In this document: positions 1-8,256 of the stretch, in pieces
Position numbering within the stretch: position 1 is the first letter of the stretch
How the letters are laid out: the number at the start of each line of letters is the position of its first letter
Origin: Oscillospiraceae bacterium
GTDB taxonomy: Bacteria; Bacillota; Clostridia; Oscillospirales; CAG-272
Reading direction: 5' to 3'
Assembly: GCA_015063795.1 (NCBI GenBank)
Contig: SVTL01000004.1
Location: 47,762-111,761, forward strand
Length of the DNA stretch: 64,000 nt
Position numbers and translations under genes: made by a program
Notes under the pieces: model-generated
Seen by the model: only the letters and a program-made list of their open reading frames with translations
The model's database searches: none
Told to the model about the DNA's origin: nothing

Positions 1-1
1 G

Positions 2-244
2 ACGGTCCTCTCCGACACCGACCGCATGAACGAATTCATCATGCTCCGTCTCCGCCTCAAGGACGGTCTGGATGCGAACGAATTCTCGTCCCGCTTCGGC
101 ATCGACTTCACCGCCACCTTTGCCGACCGTCTTCCCCTCTACATCGACAACGGCTTCATGCGCTTCGAGCAGGGCCGCTATTCCTTCACCACCAAGGGCA
201 TGTATGTGAGCAACTACATCCTCTCCAACCTGATGCTGGGCTGA
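2..244 (+). CDS. HemW/HemN-like radical SAM protein, C-terminal fragment
   Basis: This is the last 80 codons of a gene that begins before the window; the reading frame is open from base 2, so the first ATG inside the window is not its start. The visible part (FIMLRLRLKDGLDANEF, then a GF-M-RFE hairpin and the end TTKGMYVSNYILSNLML) fits the C-terminal winged-helix-like region of oxygen-independent coproporphyrinogen III oxidase-like proteins (HemW, a haem chaperone, or HemN). The radical SAM CxxxCxxC core would lie upstream and cannot be seen, so the choice between HemW and HemN is open. The next gene starts 58 bases downstream on the same strand. Confidence 0.7.
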   Translation, partial: TVLSDTDRMNEFIMLRLRLKDGLDANEFSSRFGIDFTATFADRLPLYIDNGFMRFEQGRYSFTTKGMYVSNYILSNLMLG

Positions 245-302
245 TCGGCCGCGCATCGCGCTCTCACAGAAACGCAAGAAAAGCAAATGAGGTAACATCA
301 TC

Positions 303-1421
303 ATGAAGATCCTGCTCTGTCCCGATTCGTTCAAGGGCTCTTTGTCCGCCGAAGAAGCCTCCCGCATCATGGAAAAGGCGGTGAAAGCCGTCCTGCCCGA
401 TGCGGAAACGCTGTGTGTTCCCCTTGCCGACGGCGGCGAGGGCAGCATCGACTGTCTGGGCGCGGACAAGGTCGCCGTCCGTGTGAGCGATCCCTTTCTG
501 CAGCCGATCGATTCTTTTTACGGCAAGCTGGACGGCAAGGCGATCATCGAAAGCGCCGCCGCCATCGGTCTGCCGCTGGTGGGCGAGCACAAGGACCCGA
601 TGAACAACACCTCCTACGGGCTGGGACAGCTGATCCGTGCCGCTCTGGACAACGGCGAGAGAGACATCGTCATCTGCTTGGGCGGAAGCGCCACCAGCGA
701 CGGCGGTGCAGGTGCTCTCGCGGCTCTCGGCGCCTCCTTTTATCACAAGGACGATCCGGACGGCAAGCCCTTTATCCCCACCGGCGGAACGCTGTCCGAC
801 ATCGACCGTCTCAATCTGACGCATCTGGATGCGCGGCTGAAGGATGCGCGCTTCACGCTCCTCTGCGACGTGACCAATCCCCTGTACGGCCAAAACGGCG
901 CGGCGTATGTCTTCGCCCCCCAAAAGGGTGCAAGCGAGGAGGATGTGGTCAAGCTGGATGCCGGTCTGGTGCATCTGGCAGGCATAATCAAAAAAGCCTC
1001 CCATCTGGACGTATCTGCGCTGGAGGGCGGAGGGGCTGCCGGCGGAATTGCCGCCTCCTTCTACGCTCTGCTGGGCGCGGACATCAAAAGCGGCATCGAA
1101 ACGCTTCTTGACCTGCGCCGCTTTGACCGGCTGCTGGAGGGTGCCGATCTGGTGCTGACCGGCGAGGGACGCTTCGACTCCCAGAGTCTGGGCGGAAAAG
1201 CCGTTGGCGGCGTGGCCAAGCGGGCAGCCGGGCAGGGCGTTCCCACCGTGGTCATCGCCGGCGGTGTGCTCGATTTCGATTACGGAAAACAGATCGCCGC
1301 CTGCTTCCCCATCGTGCGCCGTCCGATCCCGTTGGCAGACGCTTTGAACGAAAGCGAAGCCTTCCTCTTCCACACCGTAAAAAACGCCGTCTCTCTCTTT
1401 GCCTGTGCAAAAGGACGCTGA
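303..1421 (+). CDS. glxK: Glycerate kinase
   Basis: The 372-residue product matches glycerate kinase type 1 (GarK/GlxK family) over its full length. It opens with MKILLCPDSFKGSLSA and has the glycine-rich segments LGGSATSDGGAGAL and GEGRFDSQSLGGKAV typical of the family. The enzyme phosphorylates D-glycerate with ATP in the cytoplasm, linking glycerate from sugar-acid breakdown to glycolysis. The ATG follows a GAGGT ribosome binding site at about 290. It sits between the HemW-like gene and ppa, all on the plus strand. No promoter was recognised, so it may be read from upstream. The 2- versus 3-kinase specificity cannot be decided from sequence here. Confidence 0.92.
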   Translation: MKILLCPDSFKGSLSAEEASRIMEKAVKAVLPDAETLCVPLADGGEGSIDCLGADKVAVRVSDPFLQPIDSFYGKLDGKAIIESAAAIGLPLVGEHKDPMNNTSYGLGQLIRAALDNGERDIVICLGGSATSDGGAGALAALGASFYHKDDPDGKPFIPTGGTLSDIDRLNLTHLDARLKDARFTLLCDVTNPLYGQNGAAYVFAPQKGASEEDVVKLDAGLVHLAGIIKKASHLDVSALEGGGAAGGIAASFYALLGADIKSGIETLLDLRRFDRLLEGADLVLTGEGRFDSQSLGGKAVGGVAKRAAGQGVPTVVIAGGVLDFDYGKQIAACFPIVRRPIPLADALNESEAFLFHTVKNAVSLFACAKGR

Positions 1422-1520
1422 CGGCGTCTTTTCTCCCCATCCAAACGGCCCCCCATTTTTATAAGACACCGAAAACACCGCCCGCCAAAACGGGCGAGCC
1501 CGAGGAAAGGAGCCCCACCC

Positions 1521-2057
1521 ATGAACCCCTGGCACGACATTGACAAAAGCCGCATCTCGGCGGAAAGCTTCATCGCCGTCATCGAGATCCCCAAGGGCGG
1601 CAAGCTGAAATATGAATTGGACAAGGAGAGCGGTCTTCTCCGTCTCGACCGCGTTCTCTCCACCTCCACCCACTACCCCGCCAACTACGGCTTCATCCCC
1701 CGCACCCTCTCCCAGGACGGCGACCCGCTGGACGTGCTGGTCCTCTGTCAGGAGAATCTGGAGCCTTTATCCATCGTCGAATGCTACCCCATCGGGGTGC
1801 TGAAAATGATCGACGATGACCAGACCGACGAAAAGATCATCGCCATCCCCTTCGGCGATCCCTCGCTGAATGTGTACAACGATATGTCCGGTCTTCCCGT
1901 CCACCAGTTCCACGAGATCCGCCACTTCTTCGAGGTCTACAAGCATCTGGAGAACAAGTCCACGTATGTGCAGAACATCTGCCCGCGCGATGTGGCCGAG
2001 CAGATCATCGAGGAGAACATCGAAATGTACAAAAAAGCCTTCCCCGAAAACGCATAA
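1521..2057 (+). CDS. ppa: Inorganic pyrophosphatase, family I
   Basis: The 178-residue protein has the family I soluble pyrophosphatase signature DGDPLDVLVL at about residue 70, with the metal-binding acidic residues, preceded by the conserved HYPANYGFIPRTL segment. It hydrolyses pyrophosphate to two phosphates in the cytoplasm and so drives biosynthetic reactions forward. Length is usual for the family. The ATG follows an AGGAAAGGAG ribosome binding site. A short hairpin (CGCCCG-CCAAAA-CGGGCG, about 1480-1497) lies in the 99-base gap after the glycerate kinase gene. A strong terminator follows the stop codon. Confidence 0.95.
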   Translation: MNPWHDIDKSRISAESFIAVIEIPKGGKLKYELDKESGLLRLDRVLSTSTHYPANYGFIPRTLSQDGDPLDVLVLCQENLEPLSIVECYPIGVLKMIDDDQTDEKIIAIPFGDPSLNVYNDMSGLPVHQFHEIRHFFEVYKHLENKSTYVQNICPRDVAEQIIEENIEMYKKAFPENA

Positions 2058-2089
2058 GCGCTCGGAAAAGGCGATGGACAAGCCCCTTC

Positions 2090-2120
2090 CATGCCGTCTT
2101 CGGACGGCATGTTTCTTTTT
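2090..2120 (+). terminator. Rho-independent terminator of ppa
   Basis: A perfect 9-bp stem (CATGCCGTC / GACGGCATG) with a TTCG tetraloop is followed by TTTCTTTTT. It lies 33 bases after the ppa stop codon. Confidence 0.9.
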
Positions 2121-2136
2121 GTTGTATTCCCCATTC

Positions 2137-2256
2137 CCTTATGTGTTCCCGGGCAGACATGCCGTCTGTTTTGCAAAGCGAGGCTTTGTGCCCCGACGCC
2201 TAAAGCAACCGAAAGCGCACGGGACGGCGGGAGGAAACCCCCGCCCTACGGTGAAA
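2137..2256 (-). repeat. Dispersed intergenic repeat, copy A
   Basis: About 120 bases here match, in reverse orientation, the intergenic segment at 38453-38574. Shared landmarks in order are ATGTGTTCCC-GGCAGA, GTTTTG, CTTGTG-CCCG-CGC, AACCGAAA-CGC and CGGCGGGAG-AAACCCCCGCCCTACGG. The conserved ends with a variable middle suggest a small non-coding dispersed element. No open reading frame is shared. Confidence 0.75.
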
Positions 2257-2304
2257 CGGCACGGGCATGGGCTGTGGAAACACCGTTTTGAATCGGACGT
2301 GTTT

Positions 2305-3102
2305 TTATCGGTGTACCCCTTTTTTCCGCAGGAGATCGAGGATCACATCGGGGTTGTTGCAGGTGATCAGCTCCGCGCCGCAGGCCAGCGCCATGTCCAG
2401 CGTGGTCTCGTCCTTGACGAAAGCGCCCGCCCAGGTACGCACGCCCTTCTGTCTCATGGCCTCAAACTCCTCGGGCTCTGCCATGCCGCTCGTCTGCCCG
2501 AACATACAGCAGCAATAGCCGTAGGAATAGGGATCGAGGGTGCATTCGCCCATGTGGCGGAGCGGATAGAACACATGATGCTTCAATCGGCCGCCGTAGG
2601 TCTTGTACAGATATTCGTGAAGGCGCGCGCTGAAGGTGTTGATCACACAGCGGTCGGTGAGAGATGCCTTGTCCAGCATGGCGATCACGCGGTCGGCCAC
2701 CTCAAAGGCGATCGCTTCCCGTCCCGCGGTGGGGTATTCCTTCAGCTCGATGTCTAACGTCATCGCGGGCAGGTCCTTGACCATATCGAGAAGCTCCTCA
2801 AAAAGCGGTACCCTTTCGCCGGCAAAGTCCTCGCCCTTCCAAAGCCCCGCCGACAGCGAACGGATCTGAGAAAGCGTATGCTCGCGCACAAGTCCGCTTC
2901 CGTTGGTGGTGCGGTCCAACGCCTCATCGTGGATGAGCACGAGCTGACCGTCGCCTGTGATGCGGACGTCGGTCTCGATCTGGTCCACGCCGAGGGCGAT
3001 GGCCTCGCGGAAGGCGGTCATGGTGTTTTCGGGATAGCGCTCCGAAAAGCCGCGGTGCGCCGCCACAAATACATTGTTCTTGCTCTGCTTCCAAACGCTC
3101 AT
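2305..3102 (-). CDS. ugpQ: Glycerophosphodiester phosphodiesterase
   Basis: The 265-residue cytoplasmic protein begins MSVWKQSKNN and carries the GDPD catalytic signature: AAHRGFSERYPENTMTAF with the catalytic His and Arg, then IETDVRITGDGQLVLIHDEALDRTTNGSG with the metal-binding Glu/Asp and second His. It hydrolyses glycerophosphodiesters to glycerol 3-phosphate and an alcohol. The start at 3102 was chosen because a GGAGGA ribosome binding site lies seven bases upstream. Further upstream in-frame codons encode an implausible Phe/Lys-rich stretch that overlaps the promoter. The gene is transcribed divergently from nrdR. No signal peptide is seen, so it acts on internal or imported diesters. 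Confidence 0.92.
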   Translation of the reverse strand: MSVWKQSKNNVFVAAHRGFSERYPENTMTAFREAIALGVDQIETDVRITGDGQLVLIHDEALDRTTNGSGLVREHTLSQIRSLSAGLWKGEDFAGERVPLFEELLDMVKDLPAMTLDIELKEYPTAGREAIAFEVADRVIAMLDKASLTDRCVINTFSARLHEYLYKTYGGRLKHHVFYPLRHMGECTLDPYSYGYCCCMFGQTSGMAEPEEFEAMRQKGVRTWAGAFVKDETTLDMALACGAELITCNNPDVILDLLRKKGVHR

Positions 3103-3139
3103 CAGGCATTCCTCCGTGTGAAAGGTCAACTGTGCTTTT

Positions 3140-3168
3140 ATTATATCGTTTTCCCCTCCCCGTGTCAA
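3140..3168 (-). promoter_or_regulatory. Consensus promoter of ugpQ
   Basis: On the minus strand a perfect TTGACA (3168-3163), a 17-base spacer and a perfect TATAAT (3145-3140) lie 37 bases before the start codon. Confidence 0.85.
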
Positions 3169-3209
3169 GAAAAAGGAGGGGCGAGAGCGAAAAAAACACC
3201 GCTTTTCCC

Positions 3210-3238
3210 TTGAAAAAAAGAAAAAAATATGATATGAT
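3210..3238 (+). promoter_or_regulatory. Promoter of nrdR
   Basis: TTGAAA (3210-3215), 17 bases, TATGAT (3233-3238), 53 bases before the nrdR ATG. It is divergent from the ugpQ promoter. Confidence 0.75.
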
Positions 3239-3291
3239 AAGCACACAAGAGCCGTCTTCCGTCCTCACAGAGAAAAAAGGAGTTTTCCGCG

Positions 3292-3765
3292 ATGAAATTG
3301 AAATGCCCCTACTGTTCTTTCCCCGACAGCCGCGTGATCGACTCGCGCTCCATCGATGACAAAAGCATCCGCCGGCGCCGTGAATGCAAAGCCTGCCAGA
3401 AACGCTTTACCACCTACGAGATCATCGAAACGCTCCCCCTCATCGTCGTCAAAAAGGACGGCGCGCGGGAGATCTTCGACCGCAACAAGCTGCTGACCGG
3501 TCTGGTCAAGGCCTGCTACAAGCGTCCGCCCACGGTCGATCAGCTGCAGGCGCTCATTTCCGACATCGAAAGCGAGCTGCAGAATGCCCTGATCGCCGAG
3601 ATCCCCTCGGTCCGCATCGGCGAGATGGTGATGGAGCGGCTGAAGAAGCTGGACGAGGTGTCCTATGTCCGCTTCGCCTCGGTCTACCGCGAATTCAAGG
3701 ACGTGGAGACCTTTATGGCCGAGATCTCCGATCTGAAAAAGGAGAAGGAAAGCGGCAGCCGATAA
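3292..3765 (+). CDS. nrdR: Transcriptional repressor NrdR
   Basis: The 157-residue protein is a full-length NrdR. It starts with a zinc ribbon (Cys5, Cys8, Cys32, Cys35) containing the RRRRECKACQKRFTTYE segment and continues with an ATP-cone domain (VVKKDGAREIFDRNKLLTGL onward). NrdR senses ATP/dATP and represses ribonucleotide reductase genes by binding NrdR boxes near their promoters. None of its usual target genes is in the window. The start follows an AAAAAGGAG ribosome binding site. It has its own promoter, and a terminator separates it from the convergent spoIIE gene. Confidence 0.96.
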   Translation: MKLKCPYCSFPDSRVIDSRSIDDKSIRRRRECKACQKRFTTYEIIETLPLIVVKKDGAREIFDRNKLLTGLVKACYKRPPTVDQLQALISDIESELQNALIAEIPSVRIGEMVMERLKKLDEVSYVRFASVYREFKDVETFMAEISDLKKEKESGSR

Positions 3766-3864
3766 AGCGTCCCTTTTCGGCGAAAATGCGCTTCTGTTTT
3801 TTCCGAACCGCACCCCTTTTCGAAAGACAGCTTTCCCCTTTGATCTCCGTTTGAAAAACCAACA

Positions 3865-3908
3865 GGGAGGACTTGATTGACCAAAGTCCCCCCTTTTTCT
3901 TTTGTTTT
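3865..3908 (+). terminator. Terminator downstream of nrdR
   Basis: A 10-bp stem (GGGAGGACTT / AAGTCCCCCC, one mismatch) with a 9-base loop is followed by TTTTTCTTTTGTTTTTT. It lies between the convergent nrdR and spoIIE genes. Confidence 0.75.
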
Positions 3909-3926
3909 TTCCCGAGAACGCCTCCT

Positions 3927-3977
3927 TCACTTTTCACTCTTCACTTTTCACTCTTCACTTTTCACTCTTCACTCTTC
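3927..3977. repeat. CT-rich short tandem repeat
   Basis: A 14-base unit (CACTTTTCACTCTT) is repeated about three and a half times. The repeat runs into the last codons and stop of spoIIE (stop at 3971-3969), so unit changes could alter the Lys/Glu-rich tail. Confidence 0.8.
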
Positions 3978-6350
3978 TTTCTTCTCCCCCCTTTTTTCAC
4001 GCACGGTCACGATGCCGACGGTCATGTCATCACCGCGGTCAGTCTTTTCTCTGGCATAGCTCAGAAGCGTTTCGCATAAGCTCTCCGCATCCTCCTCACC
4101 TTTGCCGCTCAGAGCCGTCCCCAGCCAGCCGTTCTCCTCGCAGGGCGTACTGACGCCGTCACTCATCAGCAGGATGCGGTCGCCGTCGCACAGCTCGAAG
4201 GCGATCTCCTCGGCATTGGACTCTTTTGCGATTCCCACGGGCATGGAACGGGAGGCGATGCGGAACAGCTTGTCCCCGCGGATGACATAAGAGCACGCCG
4301 ATCCGCTCTTGACAAACGAGGCTTTTCCCTGAAGCAGATCGATCTCCAAAAGATCCACCGTTGCCGAGCACTCCTCCCCCCTTGCGCGCAGGAAGTCGTT
4401 GAGCATATCCAGCGACAGTGCCTTGCCGTTGCCCGCCGACAGCATCTTCTCCAAAAACACACCGCAGATGCGTGAGGTCATCGCTGCCTCCCGGCCGCTC
4501 CCCATCCCGTCGGAGAGCAGAAAATAGGCATAATCCTCCCGATTTTCGAAGCGGCAAAGCAGATCGCCGTTCAGCGATTCCCCCTGCTTTTTGCCGCCCG
4601 CCATGGCAAACTCTGCCTCAAAGCGTCTGGCGGCGGACAGCGTCATCGACACCGTTTCCTGCCCCAGATCGAAGGTGGGATCGGTCAAAGGGAAGCCGCA
4701 GACCTGCTCAAACGCGCGGCGGATGCTCCCCACGCTCTGGGTGACGCGGGACAGCTCCACATCCCCTGCCACGATCTGCTTTTTCCGTCCTCCGAAGGCG
4801 TGCACGCTCTTGGCCGGCAGCGCGATCTCACGCATCTTGACCGTCAGCTTTTCGGACAGCTCGCGGTCGGGCAGCGTCTCCTCCTTCGTATCGGACAGCG
4901 ATTCCAGCAGAAGACGCGCCATGGCGCGGTAATCCATCGCCGCCACCTCCGCGCCGTTCCCCTTCAGCCGATTCTCCAGCATCGCCGCCATCGCCTCGTT
5001 CACATTCTCCACCAGCCGCGGCAGATTCAGACAGCGCGTCCTTATGTAGTCGGGCAGATCCCGATCGTCGGCGAACCCCTTCTGCTCCAGCGACTCGGCC
5101 ATCGACCGCACCAGCTCGTAGGTACGGCTCTGATCCTTCTCCCAGCAGAGGCTCTGCATCCCGCAGCTGCGGCAGGTACGGTCAAATTCGCTCTCGCAGA
5201 TGCCGTAAATGTCGGAAAGCGTCGGTTTTTTTGCCTTCTGCGCCAGATTGGAAAAGATGTCTGCCAGCTCGCTCACCGAACGGGACAGCGCTTCGGTCTT
5301 CTCCCTTGCGCTTCTCTTCTCCGACCGTCCGACCAGCACCGAAAGCGGCGTCTCACGCCTCGCACGCTCCTTCGCGCTCCCCTGAAGCAGGCGGTCGATC
5401 ACCCCCGACTGGGCCAGCGGCAGATACAGGATCGCGGCGCAGAGCATATCGGGCGCAAAGGCGGTCAGCGAATCGATGCCCCCCACATACAGGCCGCCGA
5501 ACACCGCTGCCAGACAGGACAGCGTTGCCGACACCGCGCTCCCCATCCGCCGCAGCAGACCGCAGACCGCCGCCGCCAGCGCCAGCACCGGCGAATAAAG
5601 CGGATTGGCCGCCAGTCCGCACAGCAGCGCATACAGCCCGCCCTTCAGCTCCCCCTCGCGGACGGCGAAGACCATCCCCGTCAGCATGGCAAACAGGCAG
5701 GCAAAGGAGAAGCCGAAAAGAGAAAACGAGCGCAGCGCAAAGGTGAACGCCACCAAAAGAAGCATCACCGCCCGCTCTTTCCCGATCCGCTTTTCGCTCA
5801 CAAACGCCGCCGAAAACAGGTAGGTCAACAGCGGAGAAAGCCCGGTCTCAAACAGCATCCCGAACAGGTCATACATCAAAAAGCCCGAGAAGGCATAACG
5901 GTAAAGCGAGGCAAGGAAGGCCGCGCCCAGCGCACAGCTGACCTTGAAGCCCACCGGCTCGCAGAAGAGCGAAAACCGTTTGCCCTCCTCCCCGAAGCGG
6001 CGGAAGATCAAAAGACGGCTCAGCAACAGTCCGCAGGCGATGAGAAAGAGCTGCAAGGCGCTGCTCCCCGCAAACAAAGAGGCGGTCAGTAGCCCCAGAA
6101 AGCCGAAGGGCGCGCTCTCACCCAGCGCACAGAAAAACGCCGTCCCGAACGGATACGCCCCAAAGGCGGGGGAGGAGCGGGCGAAGAGAAAGGTGACCGC
6201 TCCCAGTCCCAGCCCGACGGCCAGCTCGCCCCCCTTTTCTTTCAACAGCTCGCCCGCACGTTTGTCCATCCCATTGGCTGCCAGCCATCTGCGAAACGCC
6301 CGTGCTCTCGCTCCTGCCGGCCGTCTGCCGACGCTCTTGTTTTCTTCCAT
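3969..6350 (-). CDS. spoIIE: Stage II sporulation protein E, PP2C-type phosphatase
   Basis: The 793-residue protein has the SpoIIE layout. A basic N-terminus is followed by a hydrophobic region with about ten membrane segments (roughly residues 35-320), a regulatory linker, and a C-terminal PP2C phosphatase domain. Metal-binding motifs LLSDGMGSG and LLMSDGVSTP are visible. In the family this phosphatase dephosphorylates SpoIIAA, freeing sigma F in the forespore, and localises to the division septum. It marks the organism as belonging to a spore-forming lineage. A Cys-rich stretch in the linker (CESEFDRTCRSCGMQSLCWE) is common in clostridial homologues. The start follows an AAAGGAAAAG site. 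It is convergent with nrdR. Confidence 0.93.
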   Translation of the reverse strand: MEENKSVGRRPAGARARAFRRWLAANGMDKRAGELLKEKGGELAVGLGLGAVTFLFARSSPAFGAYPFGTAFFCALGESAPFGFLGLLTASLFAGSSALQLFLIACGLLLSRLLIFRRFGEEGKRFSLFCEPVGFKVSCALGAAFLASLYRYAFSGFLMYDLFGMLFETGLSPLLTYLFSAAFVSEKRIGKERAVMLLLVAFTFALRSFSLFGFSFACLFAMLTGMVFAVREGELKGGLYALLCGLAANPLYSPVLALAAAVCGLLRRMGSAVSATLSCLAAVFGGLYVGGIDSLTAFAPDMLCAAILYLPLAQSGVIDRLLQGSAKERARRETPLSVLVGRSEKRSAREKTEALSRSVSELADIFSNLAQKAKKPTLSDIYGICESEFDRTCRSCGMQSLCWEKDQSRTYELVRSMAESLEQKGFADDRDLPDYIRTRCLNLPRLVENVNEAMAAMLENRLKGNGAEVAAMDYRAMARLLLESLSDTKEETLPDRELSEKLTVKMREIALPAKSVHAFGGRKKQIVAGDVELSRVTQSVGSIRRAFEQVCGFPLTDPTFDLGQETVSMTLSAARRFEAEFAMAGGKKQGESLNGDLLCRFENREDYAYFLLSDGMGSGREAAMTSRICGVFLEKMLSAGNGKALSLDMLNDFLRARGEECSATVDLLEIDLLQGKASFVKSGSACSYVIRGDKLFRIASRSMPVGIAKESNAEEIAFELCDGDRILLMSDGVSTPCEENGWLGTALSGKGEEDAESLCETLLSYAREKTDRGDDMTVGIVTVREKRGEKKEE

Positions 6351-6682
6351 GATCTTCTTTTCCTTTCTTTTTTTTACACGTCTTGCGCACCCTGCACACC
6401 AAACGGCGCTTGTCCGTTTTTTGTTCTGTGTCCATTGTATCCTCCTCTGCCTGCCGTTTCCGTCGAAGAAGCGGACGCCCTTTTTCTCTTTCTTTGACGG
6501 GCAAGCAAGGGAAAAAGCGGGAAAAGAGATCCCCTCCCTTTCCCGACAGAAAACAACCGCGGCAAAGAGGCGATTTTTCTCGTAAGCCGTTTTTTTCCGC
6601 GACCGATCGTTTTCTGCGCCTTACAGACCTGATTTTGTTTGTTCAAAAAAGGAAAAGCATAAGAAAAATAAGTCCATTTGTC
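6351..6682. other. Intergenic region between spoIIE and the isomerase-like gene
   Basis: This 332-base stretch separates two divergent genes and no convincing gene was found. On the minus strand an AGGAGG (6446-6441) stands five bases before an ATG at 6435, but that frame soon runs into spoIIE. No spoIIE promoter was recognised. Confidence 0.5.
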
Positions 6683-6711
6683 TTGACACACCGGGCAAAA
6701 GGGGGTATAAT
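6683..6711 (+). promoter_or_regulatory. Perfect consensus promoter of the isomerase-like gene
   Basis: TTGACA (6683-6688), 17-base spacer, TATAAT (6706-6711), 60 bases before the ATG. All twelve consensus positions match, which suggests strong expression. Confidence 0.92.
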
Positions 6712-6771
6712 AAGGTAGAATAGGAAAAATATCATTTTATATTTTCACATACATAAAAGGAGAGAAAAATC

Positions 6772-8175
6772 ATGAAAAAACTGAAGATCGGTTTCATTCC
6801 GCTGTTCCCCAAGCTGTATGACGACGGTGGCAACGGCCGCGCCGCTTCCCGTGACGTGCTTGAGCCCTACTATGAGGAGCTTGCTCAGAAGTTCGAGGCC
6901 AAGGGCCTTGAGGTTGTCAGAACGGCTGACTTCTGCCGCATCAAGAATGAATTTGCCGAGGCGGTTGCCCTGTTTGAAAAAGAAAAGGTGGACGCCATCG
7001 TCACCGTTCACATGGCGTATCAGCCCTCCCTGCAGTGCATCGACGAATTGGCCGGCACCGACCTGCCTCTGATCGTTTGCGACACCACCACCACTTATGA
7101 CTTCGATCCCTCTCAGGATCCCAAGTACATCAGCTACTGCCACGGTATCCACGGCGTTATGGATATGTGCTCTCTGCTCAAGCAGCGCGGCAAGCCCTTT
7201 GCCATCGCCGCCGGCCATGCCGAGCATTCCGATGTGATCGACCGCGTTGTCGGTTACGTGAAGGCTGCCCGCGCCGCCAAGACCCTTGACGGTTCTTCGG
7301 TCGGTACCATCGGCGGTTCCTTCGACGGCATGGGTGACTTCCTCATCGAGCACACCAAGATCAAGGAGCTGTTCGGCGTTAAGGTTGTCGAATCCAACCC
7401 TGCCGAGATGAACGCTCTCCGCGAGACGATCACCGAGGAAGAGATCAAGGCCGAATATGACATCAACTGCGAGAGCTATGTCGGTTACGCCGACCTCACC
7501 CTCGAGGACTGCCGCGACACCATCCTCAGCTGCCTGACCACCAGAAAGTGGATCAAGAAGCACGGTCTGAATGCCTTCACCGCCAACTTCCTGAACATCG
7601 GTAAGGACTGCGGCGTTGCCACCATGCCCTTCATGGAAGCCTGCAAGCAGATGGCTCAGGGCACCGGTTATGCCGGCGAGGGCGATATCCTCACCGCTTC
7701 CATCACCGGCTCTCTGATGCGCGGCTTCGGCGAAGCCTCCTTCGTTGAGATCTTCTGCCCCGACTGGAAGGGCGGCACCGTCGTTCTCAGCCACATGGGC
7801 GAGATCAACAACGCTCTGCTGCAGTCCAAGCCCGCCGCTAAGAAGATCAAGTTCGTTTACGGCAAGAACGCCGTCGATCCCGTGGTCTCCTACGGCGCTT
7901 ACAAGGGCGGCGAGGCCATCTATGTCAACATCTGCAAGGACGACAAGGGCTACAACCTGGTCATCTCCCCTGTTGAGATGCTCAACATCGACAGCGAGCT
8001 GTACACGGGTAAGGTCCGCGGCTGGCTCAAGCCCTGCATGCCCGTTGAACGCTTCCTCGAGGAGCTGAGCAAGAACGGTGCAACCCACCACAGCTCCATG
8101 GTCTACGGCGCTTCTGTTGACGAGCTGGTGTTCTATGCCAAGCTGATCGGCGTCAACCCCATCGTCATCAAGTAA
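6772..8175 (+). CDS. L-fucose/L-arabinose isomerase family protein
   Basis: The 467-residue cytoplasmic protein looks like a member of the FucI/AraA sugar isomerase superfamily. It has an N-terminal Rossmann-like region (KIGFIPLFPKLYD..., VDAIVTVHMAYQPS) and a later GTGYAGEGDILTASITGSLM segment resembling the AGEGD metal-site motif of arabinose isomerases. Members interconvert aldoses and ketoses with a divalent metal, but the sugar cannot be named. The start follows an AAAGGAGAG site. Codon choice is biased to a narrow set (GGC, AAG, ATC), as in highly expressed genes. Three amidohydrolases and an MFS transporter follow in the same direction, separated by a hairpin terminator. The context suggests breakdown of an unusual sugar or sugar acid. 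Confidence 0.75.
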   Translation: MKKLKIGFIPLFPKLYDDGGNGRAASRDVLEPYYEELAQKFEAKGLEVVRTADFCRIKNEFAEAVALFEKEKVDAIVTVHMAYQPSLQCIDELAGTDLPLIVCDTTTTYDFDPSQDPKYISYCHGIHGVMDMCSLLKQRGKPFAIAAGHAEHSDVIDRVVGYVKAARAAKTLDGSSVGTIGGSFDGMGDFLIEHTKIKELFGVKVVESNPAEMNALRETITEEEIKAEYDINCESYVGYADLTLEDCRDTILSCLTTRKWIKKHGLNAFTANFLNIGKDCGVATMPFMEACKQMAQGTGYAGEGDILTASITGSLMRGFGEASFVEIFCPDWKGGTVVLSHMGEINNALLQSKPAAKKIKFVYGKNAVDPVVSYGAYKGGEAIYVNICKDDKGYNLVISPVEMLNIDSELYTGKVRGWLKPCMPVERFLEELSKNGATHHSSMVYGASVDELVFYAKLIGVNPIVIK

Positions 8176-8188
8176 GAAACCAAACAGC

Positions 8189-8235
8189 GTCTTCTCCCTG
8201 CCCTCCTCGGACGGGGAGAAGACCGTCTCTTTTTT
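8189..8235 (+). terminator. Terminator/attenuator after the isomerase-like gene
   Basis: A stem (GTCTTCTCCC / GGGGAGAAGAC) is followed by CGTCTCTTTTTT. It lies between the isomerase-like gene and the first amidohydrolase. No separate promoter was seen before the latter, so partial read-through could set the ratio of the products. Confidence 0.8.
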
Positions 8236-8256
8236 CGTGTAAAAGGAGGAAGATGG

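Noticed and set aside
4800..6092. A 430-codon plus-strand frame opposite spoIIE
   Set aside because: It is a mirror frame of a clearly recognised gene, rich in Arg/Gln/His, without start signals.
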